A DNA stretch of 64,000 nucleotides. Origin: Bradyrhizobium sp. 132 (GTDB lineage: Bacteria; Pseudomonadota; Alphaproteobacteria; Rhizobiales; Xanthobacteraceae). This document shows, one piece after another, positions 8,859-16,868 of the stretch (within the stretch, counting starts at the first letter, position 1; the number at the start of each line of letters is the position of its first letter). Below the pieces are notes generated by a model. It had not been told where the DNA came from, did not search any database, and was given only the letters and a program-made list of their open reading frames with translations. Location: contig NZ_JADPKY010000078.1 of the NCBI RefSeq assembly GCF_023074185.1, positions 1-64,000 of the forward strand, in the 5' to 3' direction. Position numbers and translations under genes: made by a program.

Positions 8859-8959
8859 GGGCAGCTATGCGCACCGAGCGTTGACAACGCCTATTACGGG
8901 AGTAGCTTTTTCAGCGACAGAGCGGGACCAACCGCTCGCGGTTCGCGGGAGAAAACGTC

Positions 8960-9847
8960 ATGACGATCGCCATCCGGCAGCTTCAGAAGCATTTTGTCGG
9001 GGAGGTCTCGGGCCTCGACCTGAGACAGCCTCTCACACAGGACCAGGCGCGCGAGGTCGAGGCTGCCATGGACAAATATGCGGTGCTGGTCTTCCACGAC
9101 CAGGACATCACCGACGAGCAACAGATGGCTTTTGCGCTGAATTTCGGCCAGCGCGAAGACGCGCGCGGCGGCACGGTGACGAAGGAGAAGGACTACCGGC
9201 TCCAGTCCGGACTGAACGACGTCTCCAATCTCGGCAAGGACGGCAAGCCGCTGGCGAAAGACAGCCGGGCGCATCTGTTCAATCTGGGCAACTGCCTGTG
9301 GCATTCCGACAGCTCGTTCCGCCCGATCCCGGCAAAATTCTCGCTGCTGTCGGCCCGCGTGCTCAACCCGAAGGGCGGCAACACCGAATTCGCCGATATG
9401 CGCGCGGCCTATGACGCGCTCGACGACGACACCAAGGCGGAGATCGAGGACCTCGTGTGCGAGCACTCGCTGATGTATTCGCGGGGATCGCTCGGCTTCA
9501 CCGAATACACCGACGACGAGAAGAAGATGTTCAAACCGGTGCTGCAACGTCTCGTGCGCACCCATCCCGTGCATCGTCGCAAGTCGCTTTATCTCTCATC
9601 GCATGCCGGCAAGATTGTCAGCATGAACGTGCCGGAGGGCCGGGTACTGCTGCGCGATCTCAACGAGCACGCGACCAGCGCGGAGTTCGTCTACGTCCAC
9701 AAATGGAAGCTGCATGATCTCGTGATGTGGGACAACCGCCAGACCATGCACCGCGTCCGCCGCTACGACCAGTCCCAGCCCCGCGACATGCGCCGCGCGA
9801 CAGTGGCGGGGACCGAGCCGACGGTGCAGCAGCAGGCGGCGGAGTAG
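8960..9847 (+). CDS. TauD/TfdA-family 2-oxoglutarate-dependent dioxygenase (TfdA-alpha-like)
   Basis: A 295-residue non-haem Fe(II) enzyme coupling oxidative decarboxylation of 2-oxoglutarate to hydroxylation of a substrate. The iron triad is visible: His115 and Asp117 in LWHSDSSF, and His264 in QTMHRV. The 2-oxoglutarate arginine is in RDMRRATVAG (about 278-279). Several blocks read like TfdA of 2,4-dichlorophenoxyacetate degraders (GG-TEF-DMRAAYDAL, LVRTH, EHAT-EFVY-H-W, DLVMWDNR), closer than to taurine dioxygenase. TfdA-alpha genes are known in bradyrhizobia that do not necessarily degrade herbicides. Substrate is therefore uncertain: an aryloxyalkanoate or a plant aromatic acid is possible. 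Confidence 0.85.
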   Translation: MTIAIRQLQKHFVGEVSGLDLRQPLTQDQAREVEAAMDKYAVLVFHDQDITDEQQMAFALNFGQREDARGGTVTKEKDYRLQSGLNDVSNLGKDGKPLAKDSRAHLFNLGNCLWHSDSSFRPIPAKFSLLSARVLNPKGGNTEFADMRAAYDALDDDTKAEIEDLVCEHSLMYSRGSLGFTEYTDDEKKMFKPVLQRLVRTHPVHRRKSLYLSSHAGKIVSMNVPEGRVLLRDLNEHATSAEFVYVHKWKLHDLVMWDNRQTMHRVRRYDQSQPRDMRRATVAGTEPTVQQQAAE

Positions 9848-9869
9848 GGATACAGCCACACATTCCACC

Positions 9870-9990
9870 GTCGTCCCGGCGAAGGCCGGGATCCATAACC
9901 ACTGAATGTAGTTTGACGAAGGCTAGTGGCGTCAGCTCGCTTCAACAATCACTTCCTGTGGGTATGGGTCCCGGCCTTCGCCGGGACGAC
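9870..9990. repeat. Long-spaced perfect inverted repeat between convergent genes
   Basis: A 22-base arm at 9870-9891 (with core CCCGGCGAAGGCCGGG) is repeated exactly in inverse at 9969-9990. Each arm is itself palindromic. The 77-base spacer has no reading frame. This form is typical of Bradyrhizobium intergenic repeats and separates the dioxygenase from convergent yqgE. Confidence 0.7.
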
Positions 9991-10016
9991 ACCGGAGGGT
10001 GTTGCGATACCAACAG

Positions 10017-10661
10017 CTACGCGTGGCCCGCCTCGTTCGAGAGCATGCCGGGATCGATGCCGATCTTGCGCAGCGCGCGGCCGTATTTTTCATCGACGTC
10101 ATCGCCGAAGATCAAATCCGAATCCGCATCGCAATGCAGCCAGCCATTGCTCTGGATTTCGGTCTCGAGCTGGCCCGGCGCCCAGCCGGCATAGCCGAGC
10201 GCGAGGATGGCGTGCTTGGGGCCGGAGCCGTCGGCGATCGCGCGCAGGATGTCGACGGTCGCGGTGAGGCAGACGCCGTCGTCGATCCGGAGCGTCGCGT
10301 TCTCGATGTAGAAATCGCTGGAGTGCAGCACAAAGCCGCGGCCGGTATCAACCGGACCGCCGCGTAGCACCTTCATGCTTTCGGCGTTCTCCGGCAGCTT
10401 GATGTGCTCGCCCTTCTTGATGATGCCGAGCTGTTGCAACAGCTCTGGGAAGTCGATGCTGCCGGCCGGATGGTTGACGATGATGCCCATGGCGCCTTCG
10501 GCGGAGTGAGCGCAGAGGTAGATCACGGAGCGCTCGAAGCGTTCATCGCCCATCACCGGCATCGCGATGAGGAGGCGGCCGTCGAGGTAACCCGCCGAAC
10601 TGGGGAGCGCGGGGCCGGGCTTGCGGGTGCTTTCGCCCATCCTCTTTCCTGTGGGAGCCAT
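10017..10661 (-). CDS. YqgE/AlgH family protein
   Basis: A 214-residue soluble protein of the UPF0301 family, whose biochemical role is unsettled. Seen: [21 protein letters not shown] (about 26-46), [11 protein letters not shown] (about 57-67), [16 protein letters not shown] and [11 protein letters not shown], all family hallmarks. A second ATG (10640, MGESTRK) has a better ribosome site (AGGAAAGAGG directly before it), so the protein may be seven residues shorter. It is transcribed alone and divergent from the DsbD-domain gene. Confidence 0.92.
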   Translation of the reverse strand: MAPTGKRMGESTRKPGPALPSSAGYLDGRLLIAMPVMGDERFERSVIYLCAHSAEGAMGIIVNHPAGSIDFPELLQQLGIIKKGEHIKLPENAESMKVLRGGPVDTGRGFVLHSSDFYIENATLRIDDGVCLTATVDILRAIADGSGPKHAILALGYAGWAPGQLETEIQSNGWLHCDADSDLIFGDDVDEKYGRALRKIGIDPGMLSNEAGHA

Positions 10662-10718
10662 CGGTGAAGCACTCCGGTTTCAATTCCTATCCTGATGTCG
10701 GGCCGGTCCGCTGTCAAA

Positions 10719-10748
10719 TCAAGGCTTGCAGGGTCAAGACTTGCAGGA
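10719..10748. repeat. Two tandem 15-base repeats upstream of the DsbD-domain gene
   Basis: TCAAGGCTTGCAGGG (10719-10733) is followed directly by TCAAGACTTGCAGGA (10734-10748), 13 of 15 bases equal. A near-palindrome ACTTGATTCAAGT then begins at 10748. It may be a regulator-binding array in the yqgE/DsbD-domain divergent region; the regulator is unknown. Confidence 0.4.
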
Positions 10749-10812
10749 CTTGATTCAAGTCATCACAAGCAATTCAATGGTTTGCCCCGGGGTGACCCTG
10801 TAAAGACGTATC

Positions 10813-11652
10813 ATGCTGACAAGAGTTCCCCTGCATGCGGCGATTGGCGTCGCGACAACCCTGCTTGTGTCATCGCTGGCGCTTGCGGCCCATGCCGACG
10901 ACGCATCGCCGTGGCAGCGCGACGGACATTCCGCGGTGCGGTTGCTCGCGGGATCGCGCAGCGGCGCCGTCCTGCTCGGCGGTATCGCCTTCCAGATCCA
11001 GCCCGGCTGGAAAACCTATTGGCGCATGCCGGGCGATTCCGGCGTTCCGCCGCGCTTCGATTTCTCGAAGTCTGACAATGTCGAAGCGGTGACGGTGATG
11101 TGGCCGGCGCCGCTGAAGTTCGACGACGGCGCCGGCGGCCATTCGATCGGCTATCACGACCAGATCGTGCTGCCGCTGCGCATCATCGCCAAGGCGGCCG
11201 ACAAGCCGGTGACGCTGCGCGCCGAGATCAATTACGCCGTGTGCGAAAAGCTTTGCATTCCGGTCGAGGCCAAGGCCGAGCTTGGCTTCAACAGCGTCGC
11301 GTCGACCGAGGACGCCAATCTGCGTGCGGCGCTCGACACCGTGCCCAAGCCCGCCAATATCGGCGATCCCAACCCGATCACCATCCGCGACGTCAAGCGT
11401 GACGGGCCCAAGAATGTGGTGGTCGACGTGGTGACGCCGGATGCGGGCAACGTCAATTTGTTCGTGGAAGGCCCGACGCCGGATTGGTCGTTGCCGATCC
11501 CCGCGCCGGTCGAGCCCAGCCCGCCGGGCGTGAAGCGATTTTCTTTCGAGCTCGACGGACTGCCACCGGGCGCCAAGCCCGACGGCGCCGCGCTGAAGTT
11601 CACGCTGGTCGGGCCGCAGAAGTCGTACGAGTTCAATACGAATTTGGAGTAG
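10813..11652 (+). CDS. Periplasmic DsbD N-terminal-domain protein
   Basis: A 279-residue exported protein. A signal peptide (about 1-28, ending AHA-DD) is followed by a domain like the N-terminal domain of the thiol-disulfide reductase DsbD. The GWKTYWRMPGDSGVPP block (about 62-77) and YAVCEKLCIPVEA with Cys144 and Cys148 are diagnostic; these two cysteines are the expected redox pair. The membrane and thioredoxin domains of DsbD are absent, so it needs a separate electron donor. Family members are linked to cytochrome c maturation or metal handling; no such gene is adjacent. Confidence 0.85.
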   Translation: MLTRVPLHAAIGVATTLLVSSLALAAHADDASPWQRDGHSAVRLLAGSRSGAVLLGGIAFQIQPGWKTYWRMPGDSGVPPRFDFSKSDNVEAVTVMWPAPLKFDDGAGGHSIGYHDQIVLPLRIIAKAADKPVTLRAEINYAVCEKLCIPVEAKAELGFNSVASTEDANLRAALDTVPKPANIGDPNPITIRDVKRDGPKNVVVDVVTPDAGNVNLFVEGPTPDWSLPIPAPVEPSPPGVKRFSFELDGLPPGAKPDGAALKFTLVGPQKSYEFNTNLE

Positions 11653-11696
11653 TCGTCGTCCTCCCCCGTGCGCAATTGCGCACGGGGAGACGACGG
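11651..11696. terminator. Perfect palindrome after the DsbD-domain gene, probable terminator
   Basis: Bases 11664-11687 form a 24-base perfect palindrome with arms CCCCGTGCGCAA/TTGCGCACGGGG. Outer GTCGTC/GACGAC bases extend the pairing imperfectly. There is no T tract, so it is a strong hairpin rather than a classical intrinsic terminator. It starts right at the stop codon. Confidence 0.4.
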
Positions 11697-11802
11697 AAAC
11701 ACCCAACCGAATCTTAACGAATGGTTGCTAATCCCCAAGGCTACTGCAGCAAGGCTGCCGCAGCATGCGCGTGCGCCTCGGGGATCCTTCGAATTGGCCG
11801 TG

Positions 11803-13161
11803 ATGGATGCAGAACCCGCAACGACCGGACCTGCCGGCCTGATCGCGCGGCTGCGCGGAAAATTGACGGGCGGATCGAGCGAGGCGTCGCTGACGCGGCG
11901 GCTGGCGGGCACCATCTTCATCATCCGGGTGATCAGCGCGGGCCTTGCATATTTCTCGCAGGTCCTGCTCGCGCGCTGGATGGGCACGTCCGACTACGGC
12001 GTCTACGTCTATGTCTGGACCTGGGTGCTGCTGCTCGGCAGCATGATGGATTTTGGCATCTCGGCCTCCGCACAAAAAATCATTCCGGAGTACCGCACCA
12101 GCGGCGAGCAGGCGCTGCTGCGCGGCTTTCTCTCCGGCAGCCGCTGGCTGACCTTTGCCGTCTCCGCGCTGGCGTCGCTCGGCCTTGCCGGTATCGTCAA
12201 ATTGCTGTCGCCCTGGATCGATCCGGCCGAGGTGCTGCCGCTCTATATCGGCTGCATGACGCTGCCCGCTTTCGTCGTCGCCAACACCCAGGACGGCATC
12301 GCGCGCTCGCATGACTGGATGCAGCTCGGCCTGATGCCGCAATTCATCATCCGCCAGGCGCTGATCATCGGCATCACGGCCTGCGCCTTTCTGCTCGGGT
12401 ATCATCTCGGCGCGGTCGCCGCGATGGTCGCGAGCGCCGGCGCGGTGTGGATCGCGATGACCGGGCAGATGATGGTGCTGAACCGCAAGCTTGCCAATCA
12501 CATCGAGCCGGGCCCCAAGGCTTATGACATCGGCGGCTGGCTCGCCGTCTCGCTTCCGATCCTGCTGGTCGAAAGCTTCTACTTGCTCTTGTCCTATACC
12601 GACGTGCTGGTGCTTCAGCAGTTCCGCCCCTCCGACGAGGTCGGCGTCTATTTCGCCGTGGTGAAGACGCTGGCGCTGGTCTCCTTCATCCACTACGCGA
12701 TGTCGGCGACCACCGCGCATCGCTTCGCTGAATACAACGCAGCTGGCGACAAGGTGCGGCTGTCGGCTTACGTGGCGCATGCCATCAACTGGACGTTCTG
12801 GCCGTCGCTGGCGGCGACCATCGTGCTGCTCGCGCTCGGCAAGCCGCTGCTCTGGCTGTTCGGGCCGCAATTCGTGGTCGGCTACGACATCATGTTCGTC
12901 GCCGCGATCGGGCTCGTGGTGCGCTCCGCGATCGGCCCGGTCGAACGCCTGCTCAACATGCTCGGGCAGCAGAAGATCTGCGCGCTGGCCTATGCGCTGG
13001 CCTTTGTGATGAACTTGGTACTCTGCATCGCGCTGGTGCCGCGCTACGGCGGTCATGGCGCCGCCACCGCGACCTCGATCTCGCTCTGCTTCGAGACGGT
13101 GCTGCTGTTCTGGATCGTGCGACAGCGCCTCGGCCTGCACGTGCTGGCGTTCGGTAAATAG
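11803..13161 (+). CDS. Polysaccharide flippase / O-antigen export protein (MOP superfamily, Wzx-like)
   Basis: A 452-residue integral membrane protein with about twelve to fourteen hydrophobic segments. It starts with TIFIIRVISAGLAYFSQVLLA after a short cytoplasmic lead. The pattern (ARWMGTSDYGVYVYVWTW, then LLVESFYLLLSYTDVLVL in mid-protein, and VERLLNMLGQQKICA late) fits polysaccharide_synt flippases that move lipid-linked sugars across the inner membrane. The ATG at 11803 is chosen because the 45 upstream in-frame codons lack membrane or family character. No glycosyltransferases adjoin it, so its substrate glycan is unknown. Confidence 0.87.
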   Translation: MDAEPATTGPAGLIARLRGKLTGGSSEASLTRRLAGTIFIIRVISAGLAYFSQVLLARWMGTSDYGVYVYVWTWVLLLGSMMDFGISASAQKIIPEYRTSGEQALLRGFLSGSRWLTFAVSALASLGLAGIVKLLSPWIDPAEVLPLYIGCMTLPAFVVANTQDGIARSHDWMQLGLMPQFIIRQALIIGITACAFLLGYHLGAVAAMVASAGAVWIAMTGQMMVLNRKLANHIEPGPKAYDIGGWLAVSLPILLVESFYLLLSYTDVLVLQQFRPSDEVGVYFAVVKTLALVSFIHYAMSATTAHRFAEYNAAGDKVRLSAYVAHAINWTFWPSLAATIVLLALGKPLLWLFGPQFVVGYDIMFVAAIGLVVRSAIGPVERLLNMLGQQKICALAYALAFVMNLVLCIALVPRYGGHGAATATSISLCFETVLLFWIVRQRLGLHVLAFGK

Positions 13162-13358
13162 GCGCTTCACACCTGCCCTCGCGTGCTGCCCTCGGGGAAC
13201 GGCTGTTTCGCAGCAGGCCCGGGAACAAAGAGAAATGCCTACCTATCGTCGGCATGCAGCACGATTTTTCTTATTGCTCCCAGCCGGTTGCGCCTCCGGG
13301 AAATTTTATTCTACGTCATATTGCCCAACTGACGAGATAAACTTAAGATTCCCTGGAC

Positions 13359-14183
13359 ATGATCGATCCACTCTACGTCGCCTCCGGTTTCGGCGTCGGC
13401 CTGCTGGTCGGGATGACCGGCGTCGGCGGCGGTTCGTTGATGACGCCGCTGCTGATCCTGTTGTTCGGCATTCATCCATCGACCGCGGTCGGCACCGACC
13501 TGCTCTATGCGGCCGCCACCAAGACCGGCGGCAGCGTGGTGCATGGCTGGTCGCGCAGCGTGCACTGGCCGGCCGTGCTGCGGCTCGCCTGCGGCAGCCT
13601 TCCGGCGAGCGCGCTGACGCTGCTCGTGCTGTGGAAGCTCGACCTCAAGAGCGATTCCGAGCGCGGCCTGGTCAATCTGGTGTTGTGCTTTGCGCTGTTG
13701 CTGACTGCGACCTCGCTGATCTTCCGCAAGGCGATCATGGAGCGTTATCGGCGGCGCCTGGAGCAGGTCGATGACCGCACCACTGCGATCGCGACGGTCG
13801 TCACCGGAATCGTGCTCGGTGTGCTGGTCTCGATTTCATCGGTCGGCGCCGGCGCCGTCGGCGTCACCGTCCTGCTGCTGCTCTATCCGCGCCTGCCGAT
13901 GGCGACCATCGTCGGCTCCGACATCGCCCATGCGGTCCCGCTGACGCTGGTCGCCGGAATCGGGCACTGGGCGCTTGGCGACGTCGATTGGGCGCTGATG
14001 GGCGTGCTGCTATTGGGTTCGCTGCCCGGCATCATCGTCGGCAGCTTCAGCGCGACGCGCGTGCCCGAGACGGTACTGCGCCTGACACTTGCCAGCGTGC
14101 TGTTCGTGGTCGCCGGCAAGATCATGTTCGCCGAGCTGAACCTGTCCTCGGCATTCGTGACGGCGCTGGCCTGGACACACTGA
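13359..14183 (+). CDS. TauE/SafE family sulfite/organosulfonate exporter-like permease
   Basis: A 274-residue inner-membrane protein with about eight transmembrane segments. The N-terminal glycine-rich repeat GFGVGLLVGMTGVGGGSLMTPLL and the related second half (VLVSISSVGAGAVGVTVLLLLYP) are the two-fold DUF81 signature. The family moves sulfite, sulfoacetate or other anions. The sulfate-assimilation locus 3 kb away makes a sulfur role possible, but the two are not co-transcribed. The ATG lies close after a short AT-rich stretch. Confidence 0.9.
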   Translation: MIDPLYVASGFGVGLLVGMTGVGGGSLMTPLLILLFGIHPSTAVGTDLLYAAATKTGGSVVHGWSRSVHWPAVLRLACGSLPASALTLLVLWKLDLKSDSERGLVNLVLCFALLLTATSLIFRKAIMERYRRRLEQVDDRTTAIATVVTGIVLGVLVSISSVGAGAVGVTVLLLLYPRLPMATIVGSDIAHAVPLTLVAGIGHWALGDVDWALMGVLLLGSLPGIIVGSFSATRVPETVLRLTLASVLFVVAGKIMFAELNLSSAFVTALAWTH

Positions 14184-14188
14184 ACGAA

Positions 14189-14222
14189 AATGGCGGAGCT
14201 CGGCTCCGCCATTCGCCAGCCG
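14189..14222 (-). terminator. Hairpin terminator between convergent genes
   Basis: An 11-base perfect stem AATGGCGGAGC / GCTCCGCCATT with a three-base loop occupies 14189-14213. Read on the minus strand the stem is followed by TTTTCG, giving a usable intrinsic terminator for the 3-hydroxybutyrate dehydrogenase transcript. It also blocks the oncoming TauE/SafE gene. Confidence 0.7.
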
Positions 14223-14229
14223 TAGTCCC

Positions 14230-15024
14230 CTACTCCGCGGTCCAGCCGCCGTCGATCGAGAGGTTGGTGCCGGTGATCTGCGCGGCATCGTCGCCGCACA
14301 GGAACAGCGCGAGCGCCGCGACCTGCTCGGAGGTGACGAACTCCTTGGTCGGCTGCGCATCGAGCAGCACGTCGTTGATGACCTGCTCGCGGGTGAGATT
14401 GCGGGCCTTCATGGTGTCGGGGATCTGCTTCTCCACCAGCGGCGTCCAGACATAGCCGGGGCTGATGCAGTTGCAGGTGATCTTGCTGGTCGCGACCTCC
14501 AGAGCCACGGTCTTGGTCAGGCCGGCGATGCCATGCTTGGCCGACACATAGGCCGACTTGAAGGGCGAGGCGACCAGCGAGTGCGCGGAAGCGGTATTGA
14601 TGATGCGGCCCCAGCCCTTCTTCTTCATGCCGGGCACGGCGGCGCGAATGGCATGGAAGGCCGAGGACAGGTTGATCGCGATGATCTGGTCCCACTTCTC
14701 CGGCGGGAATTCCTCGATCGGCGAGACGAACTGGATGCCGGCATTGTTGACGAGGATGTCGACCGAACCGAAACTCTTCTCGCCGAGCGCGATCATCCCG
14801 GCGATCTCCGCCGGCTTGGTCATGTCGGCGGGCGAATAGACGGCCTTGACGCCGAAATCGGATTCGATCTTGGCGCGCTCCTTCTCGATGTCCTCCGGCG
14901 AGCCGAACCCGTTGATGACGACATTGGCGCCGGCGGCGGCGAAGGCGCGCGCATAAGCAAGCCCGATGCCGCTGGTCGACCCGGTCACGACGGCATTCTT
15001 GCCTGACAGACTACCCATATTCAT
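14230..15024 (-). CDS. bdhA: D-3-hydroxybutyrate dehydrogenase
   Basis: A 264-residue SDR that oxidises (R)-3-hydroxybutyrate to acetoacetate with NAD+, the second step of polyhydroxybutyrate mobilisation. Seen: TGSTSGIGLAYA cofactor loop, VNNAGIQFVSPIEEFPPEKWD, NTASAHSLVASPFKSAYVSAKHG with the Tyr-Lys pair, and a C-terminal SIDGGWTAE. The HSLVASPFK stretch is characteristic of this enzyme rather than generic SDRs. Two ATGs compete: 15024 is 3 bases after AGGAG and 15018 is 9 bases after it; the second may be the real start. Its beginning overlaps the end of the patatin gene, so translation is probably coupled. Confidence 0.92.
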   Translation of the reverse strand: MNMGSLSGKNAVVTGSTSGIGLAYARAFAAAGANVVINGFGSPEDIEKERAKIESDFGVKAVYSPADMTKPAEIAGMIALGEKSFGSVDILVNNAGIQFVSPIEEFPPEKWDQIIAINLSSAFHAIRAAVPGMKKKGWGRIINTASAHSLVASPFKSAYVSAKHGIAGLTKTVALEVATSKITCNCISPGYVWTPLVEKQIPDTMKARNLTREQVINDVLLDAQPTKEFVTSEQVAALALFLCGDDAAQITGTNLSIDGGWTAE

Positions 15025-16195
15025 TCGCTCCTTTTTGGCGGGGGGCGGTGACGTCCCCCGTGAGATCGTAAGTCACCATGGTCTCGCCGGATTGCGGCCG
15101 CTCGAGCCAGTCCTTGTGGCGCATCGACAGATGCACGTCGCGCACGCCGGCTTCCCAATGCTCGACCATGGCGACATGCGAGAAATCGTAATCCTTGGAC
15201 GAGGATTCGTAGTTCTTGCTGCGGTAGATCAGGTGCACCACAGTAACAGTGCTTTCGCGCGATACCTTGGCAAGGAATTCCACGGAAGGGTCGTTCTTGA
15301 GATAATCGGGCAATTTGGAAATCAGGTCGCGCACGGCCCTGCGGGCGTTGTGCACCTGCTTGTTCTTGTCGGTGTTCATCCGCGTGCGGCTGGAGAAGCG
15401 GATGTCCTTCTCGCGCTCGGTGGCCTCGAGCAGCGACGTCGGCAGATCGCCGCGGGCGCTGAACAGGTCGATCTGGAAGATCAGGAGGTCGCGGTCGACC
15501 TCGGCGTCCAGCACGTAGTCGAGCGGCGTGTTGGAGGCGATGCCGCCGTCCCAATAATGCTCGCCGTCGATCACGACGGACGGAAAGCCCGGCGGCAACG
15601 CGCCGGAGGCCATGATGTGCTCCGGGCCGATTTTCTTGCCACGCTTCTTGAATTCGTAATTGTCGAAATACTTGAAGTTGCCGGAGGTGACGCCGACCGC
15701 ACCGACCGACAGCCGTGTCTTCAAATCATTGATGCGGTCGAAATCGACAAGGCGCTCCAGTGTCTTCTTCAGTGGCGCGGTGTCGTAGTAGCTCTGCGCC
15801 TGTGGGCTGCCGGGGGGCCAGAGCAGCGCGGGAGGCAGGCGAGGCACGAAGAAGCCGGGCACGCCGAACGTTGCAATGAGCGCGGCGCTGCTGGAGTTGA
15901 ACAGCTCGCGGCTGTGATCGCTCTTGCCGATCGGCTTCCACGGCACCGGCGCGGAGACCATCTCCCAGAATTCCTTGAGCCGCTTGACCCGCGTCTGCCC
16001 TTCGTTGCCGGCAATGATCGCGGCGTTGATCGCGCCGATCGAGATGCCGGCCACCCATTCCGGCTCGAAGCCGGCATGGCAGAGCGACTGATAGGCGCCG
16101 GCCTGATAGGAGCCGAGCGCGCCGCCGCCCTGGAGGACCAGGACGCGTTGCGCATTCGCGGGGACTGTTGCGACTTCCGGGCTATGATCTGTCAT
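15011..16195 (-). CDS. Patatin-like phospholipase (DUF3734 type)
   Basis: A 394-residue serine acyl hydrolase. The patatin catalytic elements are all present: oxyanion loop LQGGGALGSYQAG (about 21-33), nucleophile Ser52 in GISIG, and Asp216 in YWDGG. The C-terminal roughly 120 residues (LLIFQIDLFSARGDLP onward) correspond to the DUF3734 extension. The start MTDHSPE is chosen because upstream in-frame codons are not patatin-like. It overlaps bdhA by 8-14 bases. The pairing with 3-hydroxybutyrate dehydrogenase suggests a role in PHB granule turnover or granule surface lipids (inference). Confidence 0.9.
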   Translation of the reverse strand: MTDHSPEVATVPANAQRVLVLQGGGALGSYQAGAYQSLCHAGFEPEWVAGISIGAINAAIIAGNEGQTRVKRLKEFWEMVSAPVPWKPIGKSDHSRELFNSSSAALIATFGVPGFFVPRLPPALLWPPGSPQAQSYYDTAPLKKTLERLVDFDRINDLKTRLSVGAVGVTSGNFKYFDNYEFKKRGKKIGPEHIMASGALPPGFPSVVIDGEHYWDGGIASNTPLDYVLDAEVDRDLLIFQIDLFSARGDLPTSLLEATEREKDIRFSSRTRMNTDKNKQVHNARRAVRDLISKLPDYLKNDPSVEFLAKVSRESTVTVVHLIYRSKNYESSSKDYDFSHVAMVEHWEAGVRDVHLSMRHKDWLERPQSGETMVTYDLTGDVTAPRQKGANEYG

Positions 16196-16274
16196 ATGGG
16201 AACAATAGCAAAAGGCGAGCCACCGTGGCGACAGTTTCGCCGCGGCGTCAATGCATCCCAAGATCAAGTCTGGC

Positions 16275-16778
16275 TTATCGGGGGTCGGTCGAGGCCAGGA
16301 TCATGGTCCAGAACACCTTGTATTTGGTGCCGGGAGCATAACCCGCCGCTATGCCCAATTTTGTGACACCGCTCTTGAGCATGTTGGCGCGGTGCGGGGG
16401 CGAGTCGCGCCAGCCGGAAAACGCTTCCGCCAGCGTATGATAGCCGGCCGAGACGTTCTCAACCGCAACATTCGCCGGATAACTGCCGGCGCTGAGGCGC
16501 TTGGCCAGCGGCGCGCGGACGTCATGGTCCATCTTGTTGGCCGCCGCCATGGCCTGTGACTGGGATTCGGCGAGCCGCATCAGATCGGGGTCGATCACGA
16601 CGGTGCCGAGCCCGTTATTCTGGCGGTATTGCGAGATCATGATCGCAGCCGCCTGCGCATCGAGCTTGGTGCCCGGGACGGACATATCGGCATACATGGA
16701 CGGCTGCTGGACCGGCGCTTCGTTGCCGGCGCAGCCGGCGAGCAGCAAAGTGATGAGTATCGCGGCCGCGGCGCGCAT
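16275..16778 (-). CDS. CAP-domain (SCP/PR-1-like) lipoprotein
   Basis: A 167-residue predicted lipoprotein. The start MRAAAAILITLLLAGCAGN gives a textbook lipobox LAGC with Cys at residue 16; an in-frame ATG twelve codons upstream lacks a ribosome site. The CAP domain shows H in KMDHDVRAPLAKRL, NVSAGYHTLAEAFSGWRDSPPHRANML (signature WxxSxxHxxNml), and GIAAGYAPGTKYKVFWTMIL. Bacterial CAP proteins are secreted or surface proteins of unknown catalytic role. It stands alone, downstream of the patatin/bdhA pair's promoter region and upstream of the cys transporter's end. Confidence 0.88.
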   Translation of the reverse strand: MRAAAAILITLLLAGCAGNEAPVQQPSMYADMSVPGTKLDAQAAAIMISQYRQNNGLGTVVIDPDLMRLAESQSQAMAAANKMDHDVRAPLAKRLSAGSYPANVAVENVSAGYHTLAEAFSGWRDSPPHRANMLKSGVTKLGIAAGYAPGTKYKVFWTMILASTDPR

Positions 16779-16868
16779 GAACAGAAGCCCCCAAATCAGG
16801 GGCCGTTGTTGCATATCAACCGTGGCTGAAAGGTGAATATTGAAGAAAAATTGACCCGTCGAGCCGGC

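Noticed and set aside
8039..9847. A herbicide (2,4-D) degradation locus
   Set aside because: Only the TfdA-like dioxygenase is present; no TfdB-F, regulator or transporter homologue is near.
13196..13230. Two GGAAC motifs upstream of the TauE/SafE gene as EcfG promoters
   Set aside because: Neither is followed by CGTT or GTT at 16-17 bases.
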